A stretch of 64,000 bases of DNA from contig CM036619.1 in assembly GCA_020746105.1 (NCBI GenBank), forward strand, positions 1,637,395 through 1,701,394. Direction: 5' to 3'. Below are positions 1-13,202 of this stretch, one piece after another (within the stretch, counting starts at the first letter, position 1; each line of letters begins with the position of its first letter). A model generated the notes under the pieces. The model made no database searches. It saw only the letters and a program-made list of their open reading frames with translations, and was not told where the DNA came from. Position numbers and translations under genes: made by a program. The stretch is from Trogon surrucura. Lineage: Eukaryota; Chordata; Aves; Trogoniformes; Trogonidae.

Positions 1-573
1 GTCACATAGATGTCAACCTGCCACGGCTGTTCTTACCTGGGAGGACCTGGGCTCTCTCAAACAATGTCACCTCTGATACTCATGTGCATTAGGGTGAGGA
101 AAGGGTTATTTCTCCAACGACATTCCTCTGCCTCCATGTAGAACCTCAAAGTGTCACCCAGAACAGGTCAAAACCAGAGGAGAAAGGCATGAGGCAACTA
201 CCTGACTCCACACTCAGTGGTTTGGGTCTGGAAGTGAAGAAAAGCCCTAAAATACTTTCATCCAATGGAATCAGTCATCTGGAGATGATCCAAGGTTTTG
301 GTGCTGTTAAATGAATCCTGCACTGGAAGGGCTTTTTCTGCATGTGAGAATGAGAGGGAAGGGATAGTGTGCCCAAACACGTAGCTGGATTTTTTTTTTG
401 GTAAAGTCACTTGTCATAATGGAAGATATTTCCCTGCTGTGCCTGCATCCTTAGGTCAGAGCCACTAGTGCAATGCTGCTACTATCACACTTCGCATCTT
501 TCCAAGTGTGATTCCACCCCATAAAAATAGGGACTTCAGACTGACAAAATCAAGCTTTTTTTTTTTACAATTT
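1..573. other. Unique non-coding sequence at the left edge
   Basis: No gene, repeat family or structured RNA was recognised. Short T-runs occur near 390-400 and 557-567. The right end grades into the CR1 element. Confidence 0.5.
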
Positions 574-2217
574 GCGGTAGGCAGAAGTCGTAGAAGGCAA
601 AGGCAGGGCCTGGGAGAAGAAGTACCATGCACTGTAGGAGGACATCAGGTTCAAGTCCATCTAAGGAACCTGAAGATGCACAAGTCCATGGGTCCTGCTG
701 AGGTGCATCCGTGGGTCCGGAGGGAACTGGTGAATGGAGTTGCTAAGTCACTATCCATTGTATTTGAGAAGTCATGGGAGTCCAGTGAAACTCCCGCTGA
801 CTGGAAAAGAGGAACCATAACCCACATTTTTAAATAGGAAAAAAAGAAAGAGTCAGGGAACTAGAGGTCAGTCAGTCTCACCTTTAGGAAGATCATGGAG
901 TGGATCCTTCTGGAAGTTATGCCAGGGCATATGGAAAATAAGGAGAAGGCTGGTGTCAGCCAACATGGCTTCAACAAGGGCAAATCATGCCTGACAAATT
1001 TGGTGGCCTTCTATGATGAGGCTACAGCGTTGGTGGATAAAGGAAGAGCAGCTGATGTCAACTACGTGGATTTGTGCAAAGCATTTGACACCATCCCACA
1101 TAACATCCTTGTCTCTAAATTGGAGGATCATAGACTTGATGGATGGACAACTGGGTGGATAAGGAATTGGCTGGATGGTTGCACTCAAAGAGTTGCAATT
1201 AAAGTCTCAATATTTTGTTGGAGATCAGTGATCTGCTGCATTCCTCAGGGATCGGTACTGGGACTGGTGTTGTTTAACATCTTTGTTGGCACCATGGAGA
1301 CTGGGATCAAGTGCACCCTAAGCAACTTTAAAAAACACACCAAGCTACATGGTGCGGTTGACGTGCTGGAGGGAAGGGATGCTATCCAGAGGGACCTGGA
1401 CAGGCTGGGGAGGTGGGCCTGTGCAAACATCATGAAGTTCAACAAGGCCAAGGACAAGGTCTTGCACCTCGGTTAGGGCAATCCCAAGTCCAAATATAGG
1501 CTGGGTGATGAGTGGATGGAGGGCAGCCCTGCAGAGAAGGGCTTGGCGGATGAAAAATTGAATATGAGCCAATGGTGTGCATTTGCAGCTCAGAAAGGCA
1601 AATGCATCCTGGGCTGCATCAAAAGAACATAGGGAGGAGGTCAAGGGAGGAGATTTTCCCCCTCTACTCCATGTCCATGAGACTGGAGTACAGTGCTCAG
1701 CTCTGGGGCCCCCAATATAAGAAAGACATCGAGCTGTTGGAGCAAGTCCAGAGGAGGCCACAAAGATGATCAGGGGGTTGGATGGAGCACCTCCCCTATG
1801 AGGACAGACTGAGACAATTGAGATGGTTCAAGCTGGAGAAGAGAAGGCTCTGGGAAGACCCTATAGGGGCCTTTCCTTACTTAAAGGAGACCTACAGGAA
1901 AGGAGGGGAGGGACTTTTCATCAGGGAGTGTAGTGATAGGACAAGGGGTAAATAGTTTCAAGTTGAAAGATGGTAGATTTAAACTAGGTATTAGGAAGAA
2001 AATCTTCACTGTGAGGGTATTGAGACACTGGACCAGGTTACCCAGAGAAGTTGTGGAAGCCCTCTCCCTGGAAGTGTTCAAGGCTGGTTTGGATGGGGCT
2101 TTGAGCAACCTCGTCTCATGGAAGGTTGGAACTATATGATCTTTAAGGTCCCTTCCAACCCAAACCATTCTATGATTCTACGATTCTATGATTCTATGAT
2201 TCTGTGATTTTGTGATT
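574..2217 (+). mobile_element. CR1 LINE, 5'-truncated, longest copy in the window
   Basis: This is a non-LTR retrotransposon of the CR1 family. It encodes part of the ORF2 reverse transcriptase and runs through to a complete 3' end. The left part translates to the segment before the polymerase (HKSMGPAEVHP, then ...SWESSETPADWKRG), followed by the RT core, then the C-terminal region (LLEQVQRRPQR, then FKLGIRKKIFTVRVLRHW). It finishes in about six degenerate copies of the ATTCTATG-type octamer at 2167-2217, the usual CR1 terminus. The 5' half of the element (ORF1 and endonuclease) is absent, as in most bird copies. The exact left edge is uncertain by a few tens of bases because similarity fades near 560-600. 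No flanking duplication was recognised. Confidence 0.93.
895..1476 (+). pseudogene. CR1 ORF2 reverse transcriptase remnant, catalytically dead
   Basis: This open frame of 193 codons covers the core of the CR1 reverse transcriptase, which in an intact LINE copies its own RNA at a nicked target. Visible motifs are QHGFNKGKSCLTNL (residues 23-36), the first catalytic block VDLCKAFD (58-65, Asp59 retained) and PQGSVLG (118-124). The second catalytic block, normally FADD, reads FKKH (145-148), so both aspartates are lost. The same reading frame continues upstream but is interrupted by stops at 835-837 and 862-864. The frame ends at 1474-1476 where CR1 relatives have Trp (HLGWGNP). Further CR1 protein similarity downstream (about 1572-1769 and 1933-2139) lies in another frame. 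The methionine at 895 is an internal codon, not a true start. It cannot be functional. Confidence 0.9.
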
Positions 2218-5200
2218 CACCACTAGTGCAACCTCTCCACCCACTATCCCTTCTCATCATGCTGGTGCTGAGGGATGAAGGGCAAGGAAAAATCCCCGGC
2301 CAGTCCCTATGACTGGGCTCATTTGTTCCCTTCAGCACATGGCCTGGCATCCCAGCTAACCTTTGTCAGAGGGAGGGGAAGATTGCTGCCTCCTTTGGTC
2401 TAGAAGCCATAAGAATCTCATAAGGTTGACTCCATGACCGTGTATGGGCAGTCGGGGCTCAGTAATGGGGTCTTATAGCTGGAGTATGAAAAGTCTTTTG
2501 ATTCTGTCTTGAAGGGTTTTGTTCTGCCTTGAAACTGGAGTCCTGAGATTCAGGGGAGAGGATCATCTGAGAATGAAGCTCGTGGCCACATCTCTTCACT
2601 GCACACAAAAGAAGAGTGAAAAAGCACAGGTGGCAATTCGGAAACTGGAGGACAAATAAAAAGTACTTCAAGTGAATCTATGGTGTCCTGGATTTATGCT
2701 GGAGAGCAGCTGGCTGGTCTGGGTGTGAATCAGAACTTGTTGGTTTGCGGTGCTGGAGAAATTCATTACTCATTGGACTCCTCCACGGGGTGATCTAACA
2801 CTCATTTTCTGCAAGGCTGTTAACCTCCTGACCCCTCCAAAGCCTAAAGCATCTGGGCACCAGTTGTCCCCACCAGAGGGGAATCCAGCAGCCAAGATCA
2901 TGCAATCAGGTTGGCTGTCCTGTTGCCAAACCAGCAGAAATGGGACAATGTCACCTAGAAGAGGCTTTGCACAGCTCACCCCATGTTTCTTGGACACATG
3001 GGAGAGATGCCCCAGCAGGTACCTCCCATGAAAATCCCACCGTTGCCTTTACTCCCCACCAATAAATCCAAGTCCTCAAATTGCCTGGGTCTTCCTCTTG
3101 CTGAGATGTGCATCATCCCTAAGTGGCTCTTTGCCACACAGAGGAAGAGGTACCACAGGTGTGAGGAAGAGGCTGTGGTGGCAGGGATAGGTGCAGGAAT
3201 GTGGGCTCACTGGAGGACCTGGAAGGGGTGGGATGGCAGGATGGGGCTTCTGAGGTCCCCTCTGTATGTTTTTTTCTCATGGTTGGTCCTATCTCGTGGA
3301 TGGCTCAAGCTCTTGGTTGTGTGCTGAGAATGAGATGATGCTCTGTGCACACATCTTCGTGTCCAGCCTGCCTGGATGCATCCCTCCCATGGTGTTTAGC
3401 TGGAGATAAGAGCTGACATCCTTATTATGGAGAAGAAACAGCAATTTCTGCCATTCTCCGTGTCCTGTGGGCTCCTGGTAGGCTGACTGGTGCACTGAGA
3501 TCTACTTATATCTCCTGGATCAGATAGTTTCGTTGGAGTCTCTAAAGGGGCAGACAGTTCCCAAAGTCCAGTGAGTCCTCCCACTGATCCTTCAGGTTCA
3601 CAGTCTTTTTTGGATTTCCAGGAGCAGGAAAAACACCTAGAACATCTCCCCCTCCAAAGCAGGGACCTTGTTTTTGCCCATTGTGTGCCCAGGCAGCAAG
3701 ATCATGCTGACCTGGTCCTTGGACATTTGGCAAGGTAGGTGATGCTCCTGACACCATTTGTGAAAGTGTCGGTGTCAGGCATCAGGGTTTGTGCGACGAG
3801 TGACGAGTGGTGTGATGGGCAGCGGTGATGTGATGAATGGCAGTGATGCTGAGCATGTGTCTCCTTGTCGCTCTCAAGAGTTCCTGCCCCTCCTTGGAGG
3901 GAAGTCTGACAAGCAGATGCAAGAAGGAGACTAATGGCTCTGATAAGGAGAAGTTATCTCTGCAAAGCAGCATCTGGAGGGTTTAACTTTGATTAGCCTT
4001 GGTGGCATTGCTCTAATTCCTCTAGGCAACGATGAAGGAGGTAAGGAGAGCACGAGACTGCTAAAATCTGAGGTGTGCCCCAGCTACTCTTGCACAGCAG
4101 AAGCTTTCATGTTTCAAAGACAGCTTCTTATTTTGGTGGCCCCCTTTTGCCTTTAGGTGCTCAGGGCTGAAGTCACCTGTGGCTCCAGAGGACGTCAACA
4201 CAAGCGGAGGGTGCTCAGGGCACCCTACACACATCTTTGAGGTGACCTGTTGCAGGGATGGTTTGGAGCAGGGGTGACCTTTGAAGGGGAAGAACAACAC
4301 CTCCAGCCTGTCAAGAGCAGGGCTGTGTCTGTTGGGGAAGAGCCAAAGGAAAAGTGATCAACAGAGCATGAGAGAGAAAATGAGACGCCCAGAATAGCTC
4401 AGTGTCTGGACCTGTGCCACGCGGTGAAAGCCTGTCCATCCATGAGACCTCATCTCCTGCCTGGCTGCTGCTCCATCTCAGTGTGGGGCTCTCCCCAAGT
4501 GCCAGGGTCCTGCAGAAGCACAAGGACCCTGTGGTGGCTCCATGGGTCTGCAGATACACCCCAGATGTGGTCCCTGACAGATACAGAGCCCAGGAGAGCA
4601 ATCCTGCAGGGAAAACTGAGCTCAGGTTGAGGGGAGTCTTTTAAATGGGATTTGACTTATCAGGAGGAGTAATTTGGGTGGAGTTCAGTGTGGGAACTGC
4701 ATCTGGCTATGCTTGGGGTCTAAATGTGCCCATCATCGTGGCCTCCTGTCCCCCAGACCACCTGCCAAATGCTGCTTTGCACTCTGCAGAGCAGGGACCT
4801 CTCCAAACTGAGCTTTCTTTTCCCTTTTTGGTCTAATTTTCCCATTTCTCCTAAACTGCTTGCAGTACCCTGAGGCACCCATAGTGTAAGATATTGCTGA
4901 GATTTTCTGCAGTCCACTTTCTGGTAGACTCAGAGGCACTTTTTTTTTGCAAAAAATCTGGTTCCTTCCATCGGTGAACAGAAACAGTCCCCTGTGCACC
5001 AGGAAGCCCAATGAATCGGAAGGCAAACAGAGACTTTATGGACCAGAGCAATGCCAAAATCAACCGAAGATGTAGACTCCTGCCCAGAAAGGAACAGGAT
5101 GATGTTTTGATGAATGATTAGAGGAGAAAAAGAAGAAGAGTAAACCCACCCCAAAACGGGAATGCAAAGCATCCCATCGCTCCCTGGGCTACTTGGCTTT

Positions 5201-8200
5201 GACCATTCCAGAGACTCTCTTGGCTATGGCCTCCAGGCGATGAGTTCCTCACTTCACAGTTTTCGGAACACATGTCCCTCTGGTCTGTGAGCTGTCACGG
5301 TTCAAGTGCATTAATCTCCCCCTGCCAATGCCCTGCGATGAGTGATTTTAATTTTACTGGCTCTCAGATTACACTGAGCCATGGGGATGTTCAAAAACAT
5401 CCTTGGGTTGGGGCTTTTTGACTTTCTCATTCTAGCATCAAAGTGCAACATCTCCGAGGGGTGGATCCTGCTGCTTTGCTATGCAGTTGTGACGACAGCA
5501 CCAGGGAGATGCCAGATGATCCCTGAGCATCAGCATTTTGCCAGGAGACCCACAGCACTGTGGTGACTCCAAGCCCTTCTCTGAGACATGCAAGGTTTTG
5601 AGGCGCAGCCGTTCTCATGTTGACTCATGTTGGGCTGTGAGCTGTGGTTACAGGGTGCCTGGATCTGGCTCTGGGAAGCTCCGTGTGTGGGTGTGGGATG
5701 TCCATTGCACTATGCACGTGAAGCCACGTGTGCAAAGCAATGCATTTCATCAGGAAGGCAAAAAGATGGTACTGAGAAGGTATATGAGCCTGCATGCATG
5801 CAACCTAATCAGAGGAACAGCTTTGCAGGTGCCTTGAAGCTTGCAGCTGGCTGAATGCTCCCTGTTCAGGGTAAGAAAAGGGTTTATGCCACACATATCC
5901 TGTAAAAAAACACATCTGAGCCAGCCTTGTCCCAGCAAACTTCATCCTCATCCTGCAGGCACACTCATGGGCATCATCATGCATCCCATGCAAGCACATA
6001 CACACACATGAAAGCACTGGCCCTGTAGTGTTCACACACCCAGACTGCGAGCCTTTGCACTTTTCCTGCTCCTGCTCATGCACTCCCTCTTTTTCTTAAG
6101 AAAATCCCTCTCTTCGGGTTTCTTCAGCTTTGCAGCCTTTAGGGGTCACTCCTAGCAAGATTTCCATCGTTTCTCTGCAGTCTCACACAGTGGAAATATC
6201 CCACGAGGGCTGGCTGCGTGTCAGGACGTCTGATCTCCTGGAGTTTTTCATGCTGAGTGTTCGCAGTTGTTAGGAGGGTGGGTGATATCTGATGGTAGCT
6301 TTTCCTGGGTATGATCCTTCCTTTCTCTTTGGTACTGGGTTTCTCCACTGTGCCATGACAACATGCTTTTGTGACACAAGTACGTCGTACCTACAGACAC
6401 GGTAAGGAAGGAGGCAGGCGATGCCGTGTTGCAAACTGCATCTTCCCCTGGCTCCAGAAGCTGGGTCTGAAAGATGAACAACCCAAGGTATCAATGGAGC
6501 TATTGGCTTGGGTGTTTCTGAGAACATCTCTTCCACCTCTGAGCTCTGCTGCCTGTCCAGCTCGTAAGGTCCCAGTAAAATGGGATGCACTGGTTGGGAA
6601 GAGAAATAGCAGCACAGATCATACCCTGCTAACCTTCACTGCCTTTCCTCACGTGGCGTGAGGGGATTCACTCTCTCTCTCCCCTTGGTGAGTGCCATCA
6701 GCTGCACTGCACACACAGCAAATATCTGTACAGCATGAGAGGATGGTCCTGGGAGTAGAATTCCATCGTCTGCTTTGCTCCGTTGGGGCCAGGCCAGAGG
6801 ATGCTGCCTCCAGCAATTTATGAGTGTAGTTCAGGTATTAGGGTGGGCTGGGGACTATTTGCAATGTGGTTTCCTCTCTAGGAGATGTAACAGTCCCTCT
6901 GCACCGCAAGGTGATGTGCACTGTCATGTGCTTGGGTTGGAAAGACCCCCGGTCACCTCCTAAAGCAGGGATTTAGTGTGAAAATGGGGCTGTGCTACCA
7001 GGAGGAATGGAGCTGGCAGCTCCGTCTGGGACCGTTTCAGCAGAGCTCTCATGCTCCAGCCAGTACCAGCATCCCCCATCCCCATGTGTCCCCCTTCCTC
7101 CTGGCCAGAATCAGGAGGCTATCACCCCTGTTATCACCCCTGGGGAAGCAGCTGGCATTGCCTTCCCAGGGTGGGAAGGCAACATCCCCACGGGCACGAC
7201 ACTCAGTGGGGGCCAGACAGCTGGATGTCCCCTCCAGCACCCAGACCTTTGGCCCCAGTGGTGTCAGTGGTGTGGTTGGACACAGAGGGACAAGCAGGTC
7301 CCTTTGGTGAGGGGGAAGGGGACGCAAAGCCAGCGTTTGCCTCGAGAACCCTATTGATCGGATTTCCTGGACAAGCCAAAAAGCCCAATAAAGCGAATTG
7401 TTCAATAATGAAAAATAGACAATTGGACTCTATTAAGTGACTGAGTGAGCAGCCAACCTGAGTGCATTAAGGACTCTGGCTCAGGGCCCCTTCTCACTCG
7501 CAGAGGAGAAGCGGTTGTGGAGTAAGATGTGACCAGGGGAGCTGGTGCTGCTACCAGTTTGTCAAGGGCATTTTGGGCTGTCCCATGTCCTGGGAGTGAG
7601 GCAGTGACTCCTGGCAGAGCTCCAGGGCTGACACAAAAGCATTGGGGTGCGAAGGGTGTGGCGGGAGTCTATTGGGATGCCCCAGGACAAACCCAAGGTC
7701 TGGCTGAGCAACCTTGGTGTCCTATAGATGTGCCACAGGATGGTGCAACCACGCAGACCGGGTGTGAGGTCTAACAACTTGAGAAAGAGGGTATGGGGAC
7801 AGGCAGTGAGCAAAGGTAGACAGACAGAGGGATGGGAATGGGGATGTAATGATGGCTGGCTTGCTTCCTCTCACTCTCAATGCTACAGGTAGATTGGCCA
7901 TCTCTTCTGGATGGGTGATTGTCCTGAACCTGCAGCCCGGCTGTGTTGTTCCAGCCCTGCTTGCAGCATCGAATGGTCTGACTGAGGTCCCTGGCCCACC
8001 TGTCCTTCCAAGGTGAAACTTTAGCTTGGTGCTGGGACCTCTGGCTGTGCCAGTTTGGAGTCTGATATATTTTGTCCCCTGCATAAGAAGATATGTGCTG
8101 CTGGAGCCTCGCACATCCTGCTGCCAGGTCCAGGGCCCCAATGGTGTAAGCGGATCCCTGCAGCTTGTGGCTTGTTATGTTTCCCAGCACAGTCTGTGCC

Positions 8201-9578
8201 GGTTAGTATGTACCTCCAGGAATCTGGAGATGCTCCTTCCAACAGGGAGGCCCCTGGGTAAGAGATGGCATCTTCTCTCCATGACGTAAGCCCTTGCTGA
8301 GCTAAATAGCTTTGCACCCGGGTGCTTTGCAAAGGGCTCGCGCCACCACATATCTCTACTGTAAAACTGGTCTCACCATGCAGCCTTCATCCTTCTCCAG
8401 CTGGGACCTCCTGGGGATGCATGACTTCATTACGGTTGGGTATGCAGGAACGGTGATCTGAGCTCTGTGCACATCATGGTTGGGCTGCAGCCTGCTGGGT
8501 AACTCCGTGCACCCGCAAGTGTCTTGTTGCAGGGCTTGTGGCAACCCTGGGGGAAGCCCGTGGGTGGGGGCTGAGCTCAGTGTCTTCCCAGCGGGAGGTG
8601 GCGATGCATCAGGTGTCAGCCCTGGGTGCCAGCCAGGGTGTCTTCTAACAGTGACCAGTGACCTGGTGCTGCTCTCGGGGTGAGGAAGACAAGGGGCCCC
8701 TATGGCAGGTGCCCTGGCAGGAGGGGAGGGCTGGGGGGTAGAGATGGGGGGACATTTGAGAACCAGGCATGGCTTGCGCCCAGCTCCCTACACCCCAGCA
8801 GTGGAGGGCAGCCCTGGGGGGAATGCCTGGCCAAGGTGTACCTGCCAACCAGGTCAGAAAGGAAGGACGTCTTCCCTCCCCAGCATGGGAAATGGCTGAG
8901 TGGGCTTTTGTAGGCTCTAGAGGATGCCCTGGAGCAGATTTCCCTTCAGGCTGGCCAAGTGTCAGGGCTGGAGACCAGGTTTCTCTGCGAACAGCCCCCT
9001 GTTCAGTTTGCTACACACCATGGTCTCCCACAAATGCTGTCCTTTCTGGGGTCTGTGTGCATACCCGGCTGGATTTGGGTACAATTTGCATGCATTAGGG
9101 AGCAAGAAAACCTTTCCCAGAGAATCTCCAAGCCGTGCTACCTGGTTTGTGTCTGGCATATTCTTGCAGCATTCACTCTGGTCACGTGCTTTTTCAATTT
9201 TCTTGTGCCTAGACTGATACAATCCCAATTCAAACTATGTCCTGATCTCAGGTATGGGTCTAGGTGGCTTCTTTGTTTTAAAAAGCAGAGCATTTGCCCC
9301 TAATACTAGCAATATTTAGATCAACACAGAAAAGCTGGACTTCCCTAAAGCTGTCTCTATACTAGAAATTAGACCAGAAGTTTCCTCCTTCCACTCTTCT
9401 CCCCAACATCCTTGTCTTGTCTCTCTTCAATACGGTCCAGTTGAGATGCTGATGTTTCTCAGCAAAAACCTTTCTTGTCACCAAGAAGGCTTTTATCCTC
9501 ACTTTCTACTTTGTTATTCCCCCTTGCAATTCCTTTTCTGTGTTGCAGAAGAGTCCCTCCTCAATGAGATAAGGGTTT
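2218..9578. other. 7.4 kb of unique non-coding DNA, partly GC-rich
   Basis: No CR1 or other interspersed repeat was recognised here, and no open frame resembles a known protein. GC-rich stretches (about 7000-7350 and 8500-8850) produce many overlapping chance frames on both strands. A GTGATG/GATGAGTG-like imperfect repeat sits near 3790-3850. An AT-richer block at 7350-7480 is listed separately. Confidence 0.5.
7350..7480. promoter_or_regulatory. Candidate regulatory block with SOX-like words
   Basis: An AT-rich 130-base block stands out in GC-rich surroundings. It contains CTATTGATCGG, ATTGTT (7397-7402) and ACAATTG (7419-7425), words resembling SOX-family and related HMG-box sites. There is no coding potential. 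Conservation was not tested, so function is inference only. Confidence 0.2.
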
Positions 9579-9640
9579 CACAGAATGAAGGAATAGCTTG
9601 GATTGGAAGTGGCCTTTAATGATCATCTAGTGCAAACCAC
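9579..9640 (-). mobile_element. Small, old CR1 3'-end fragment
   Basis: The stretch beginning CACAGAATG and containing TTGGAAGTGGCCTTTAATG, then GATCATCTAGTGCAAACC, matches the reverse complement of the CR1 3' end (usual form GGTTGGAAGGGACC...GATCATCTAGTCCAACC). It is short and heavily diverged, and the neighbouring bases to about 9700 are too decayed to assign. Confidence 0.65.
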
Positions 9641-12302
9641 AAACACTCAATTCGGCTAAATTGTTTTTTTAAGAAAATCACTTTGTAAAACTCCATCTTT
9701 CTAATCTTCATTTCCAGGAACTACATACACAGATTATTAGGAGGGATGTAATGTGACCATTTTGGGGTCAACCCCTGTGCCCATGTGGTGCTTTTGTAGC
9801 TTTTCCTTTTTGGTTATTACCCCCAAAGAAATAGGAATTTGCTCTATTCCAGCAGATAAACTCATTTTGCACTTTTTTTTTGGAGGAAAGTTGCTTTCAT
9901 GGCTACATAAAACCTGGGGTCTGACCATGTCCCTCTTTTGGGGTTGTGTTTACCAGTCCAAGAAGGTCTCCTTGGCTCAGCCATCAGTGGGACCCTGTCT
10001 GTGCAACAGTGAGATTACAACGATGTGCTTGGTGAAACCTCTTGGCAACTTGCCTCTCCTGCTGCCTGGTTAAAGAAATATCTTAGGGATGTGTGAGTTG
10101 TCCAGATCTTTGCACTCAAAGGTTTCATCAGGGTTAAAGTGAGCACCACATGAATCCCTCTTGGCTTTTTCTACAGTCAAGGGAGAGAGATGAGTGGCCC
10201 CCATCATCCCAGCCTCAGACTTGAATTCAGGGGTCTGAGGAGACTGTTAATTACAGCTGTGAGCAGCCTTTTCCCTCTGGAGTAATGACTTTTGCAGTAA
10301 AGACCTGTCCCCTCGCCAGTCCTTTGTGTTCCCACACAGCCCTTCCCCAAGCAGCAAGTGCAAGCATCTCTATCCTGCACACGGGGAAATCTAAAATCCA
10401 GGTCCCCTAAAGTAAGTGTAATCGCAAGGGTCATTTTCAACTCTGCAGATGCTAAATCGTGCTCTGCTGACTGCTGGAAAACCTCTCCCCTCTCCCTCCC
10501 AATCCATGCAGAAGTTTTGCAACAGCAGCAAATCCCCTGATAACCCTCCTATGCTGGAAGCAAAAGCCCTCCCCAACCCAGCGCACCGATAAGTGAGCAC
10601 AGCTGGCTCTGCAGAACATCAGCTTTGGTGATATCCCTCTGTTTCCCTCTCTGCTTGGGAGCTCCAGGCAAGTGCCATACTTCTGAGCCTGTCTCTTTCT
10701 TTAGGTCCTAATTCAGGGCAGTTTGCAAAAGGATTAGTTTCTGTTTGAAGGTGGTGGGTGGTTTGTTTTTTTTTTTTTTTTTTTTTTCTTTTTTTTTTCT
10801 CTGTGCTCCAGGATAGTATCTAGGCAGAAGAAGCAGGCTAAGGGAGAGAAGAGCCTTGCAGGGTCCCTTCAGATCCCAGTCAAACTGGCAGCCTGTGATG
10901 GTGTAAAGTGGGGTCAGGCTCACTTTGGACCAGGTCTAGTGGGCTTGATAGCCTAAGTTCCTCTGCTGGGTAAGGCACAGCCCAAATCCAGCTCTGTATG
11001 GGAACATTTTAAGTTGCTTGTCACGTCAGGTGTTTGAGCTAGTGCTGGTACAGCTCACGATGGACATCGTGCTGCACAGACGACTCTTTTCTCTACTTGT
11101 CCTTGCCAGAGGATTGGGTTGGAGCAGGCACAAAAGCACTTGGGCACCCACCGTCCACTCATCCACAGGTACAACTGTGGGTCCCAAGTCTCTTTATCTC
11201 CTCTCACCCTTCATCTTTGCCTCGCTGAGAGATATCTATCCCCACTGCTGTTTTTCTTCTTCCAGTTCCCAGTAACTGGCCCTGGAAGCAAGTACATGTA
11301 CAGCTCATTGTGGTAACACCAAACGCTTTGCCTTGTATCCTCAATCCCAGTGGCTCTATCCATGTGGCCTCTTGGGACATCTCCAAACTGCTTCTTGGGA
11401 ACTGCCTTATCCATGCTGTCCTCCAACAATGCTGTTTGAGATTTTTTTCGTTGTTCCAGCTTCCTAAGCATCTTCTATGATTTGCAAGCCAAAATGCTCA
11501 CCTGTTTCCAGCAGTTCTTCCTGAAGCTCAGAGTGAGACCCATGCTCTCAGGGACATCACATGGTCTCATGCTGTGTCATGAACCTCTACACTCCTCTTC
11601 GTCAACAAGATAATATCTGGTAGTGAGTCCATAAGTTGGTTCATGGCTTGTTTGCCTGGTTGTTGGCTTCTGGTTTAGGGTCCTGGCTTGAAGCCCTTCA
11701 TCAAGACCTTGAACTCATTTAGTTTATGAGCCCAGTTACACACCAGTTTGGCTATCAACCCATGGGCACGGTTGTGCTCCAGTGGGCTAGGCAGTTGGAG
11801 GATGTTCTATCTTTACAGCAACTGTCCTGACGGGACAAGTAGGGCTTGCTTCCATGAGGGAACCATGATTACAGAGGGTCCCCAGGGCTTGTGGCTCTGG
11901 TGGAGACTCCTGTGCTGAGTCCAAGCAAACTCATCCCCATGCCAGGGGCAGCACCTTTGACAATGTGCTGAGGGACTCCGTGGTGAGTATCTACTCTGCT
12001 TGTTCCTGTGCTTTCTTGCTGTCTTCTCCCAGCTCCTTTACTCCTACAGCTTTGCCCCGATAGACTCAAGTGTTTCTGACTCCAAGGGGTCTTCCCAAGG
12101 AAGGATACTTGAGTTGGGCTGTCTGTCTGCTTTTTTTGGCCTCAACATCGATATCCATGGTTTCCTGTTTCATCTTCTTCATTCTGCCCAGGTCCACAGT
12201 GATTTAATGCTGGTCGAAAGCAGTCATTAAAACCTACTCTCTCCTCCAGGGCCACCACCAGCACCATATTAATCCTCCCATGTGCACAGAAGTGTCCTGA
12301 AC
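9641..12302. other. Unique non-coding DNA
   Basis: No recognisable gene. The interval carries one long T-tract (10762-10800). The remainder is mid-GC sequence with no repeat family I recognise. Confidence 0.5.
10762..10800. repeat. Poly-T tract
   Basis: About 38 bases, nearly all T, with isolated G and C interruptions. No retroelement body was recognised on either side that would make it a reversed poly-A tail. Confidence 0.9.
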
Positions 12303-12480
12303 TCATAGAATCTTAGAATCATAGAACCACAAAATCACAGAATGGTTTGGGTTGGAAGTGACCTTAAAGATCATCTTGTTCCAACCCCTCTGCCATGGAC
12401 AGGGACACCTCCCACTAGACCAGATTGCTCAAAGCTCCGTCCAACCTGGCCTTAAATTCTTCCTAGGAGGGGACTCCCTA
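12303..12480 (-). mobile_element. CR1 3'-end fragment
   Basis: It starts with the reversed terminal octamers (TCATAGAATCTTAGAATC), then AATGGTTTGGGTTGGAAG, the CCATGGACAGGGACACC block and CTAGACCAGATTGCTCAAAG. Similarity stops near GGAGGGGACTCCC. This is about 180 bases of the 3' end of the common avian CR1 type. Confidence 0.93.
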
Positions 12481-13202
12481 CGTGCTGTAAGTTTGGCCAA
12501 ACTACCTTAAAAGGGTCGTTTTGCCCAAAACTACCTTTAAATACTCCACTCATATCCCCAGATCAGCAACTGAGTGGCTCCACCAGGTGAGTATTTTCCC
12601 ATATACATCCAGGAAAGAGCTCTGTGGTTTTGATCTGCTCATCTTTGAATAAACTTCCCAGCACCCTTTGGGTCTCTCCCTCCCACGGCAGCTCGTGCCT
12701 GGCTGGGCAGCCTTTCCCTCTTTTCCAGCTCAGAAACTGAAGTGAGTGCAGCCTTGGGTCAAGTGTAATCATTTTTATAGAGCTGAGGATCAATAGCAGC
12801 TTGAGATAAATGCTGTGCGTCAGAGTCCCCCTCGAATCCTGGAAAGCCAAAACAACACGACCTGAAAGAGCACTTACTATATTACTGCTGCAGGCGGATG
12901 GAGGGGCTGGAGCTCCATGCCAGCTACTTGGCAGAGCTTCGGCAGTGGTGGCAGGATTTGTGCACAGCCTCTCTAGGGGTAGGAGAGAGCATCCCTACTG
13001 CTATATGGCCCTTCCCTCTGCCCATCTTTCGCTGGTCTGCAGGAACATCCCTGTTTTACATGGGACAAATCTCAGCTGCAAGGAGACCCAGCTGTCTGTG
13101 GCTTCATCTCAAGCTGATGGGTAAGGTAAGAAAAGCATCATATAGGTAGATACATTCTGCTCCAAACCCTCCTTTTGGCACGTTCTTTTATGGCATTTAA
13201 AA
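12481..13202. other. Unique non-coding DNA between two CR1 copies
   Basis: No gene or repeat was recognised. A short imperfect self-similarity (AACTACCTT / AACTACCTTTAAA near 12500-12545) is present. Confidence 0.45.
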
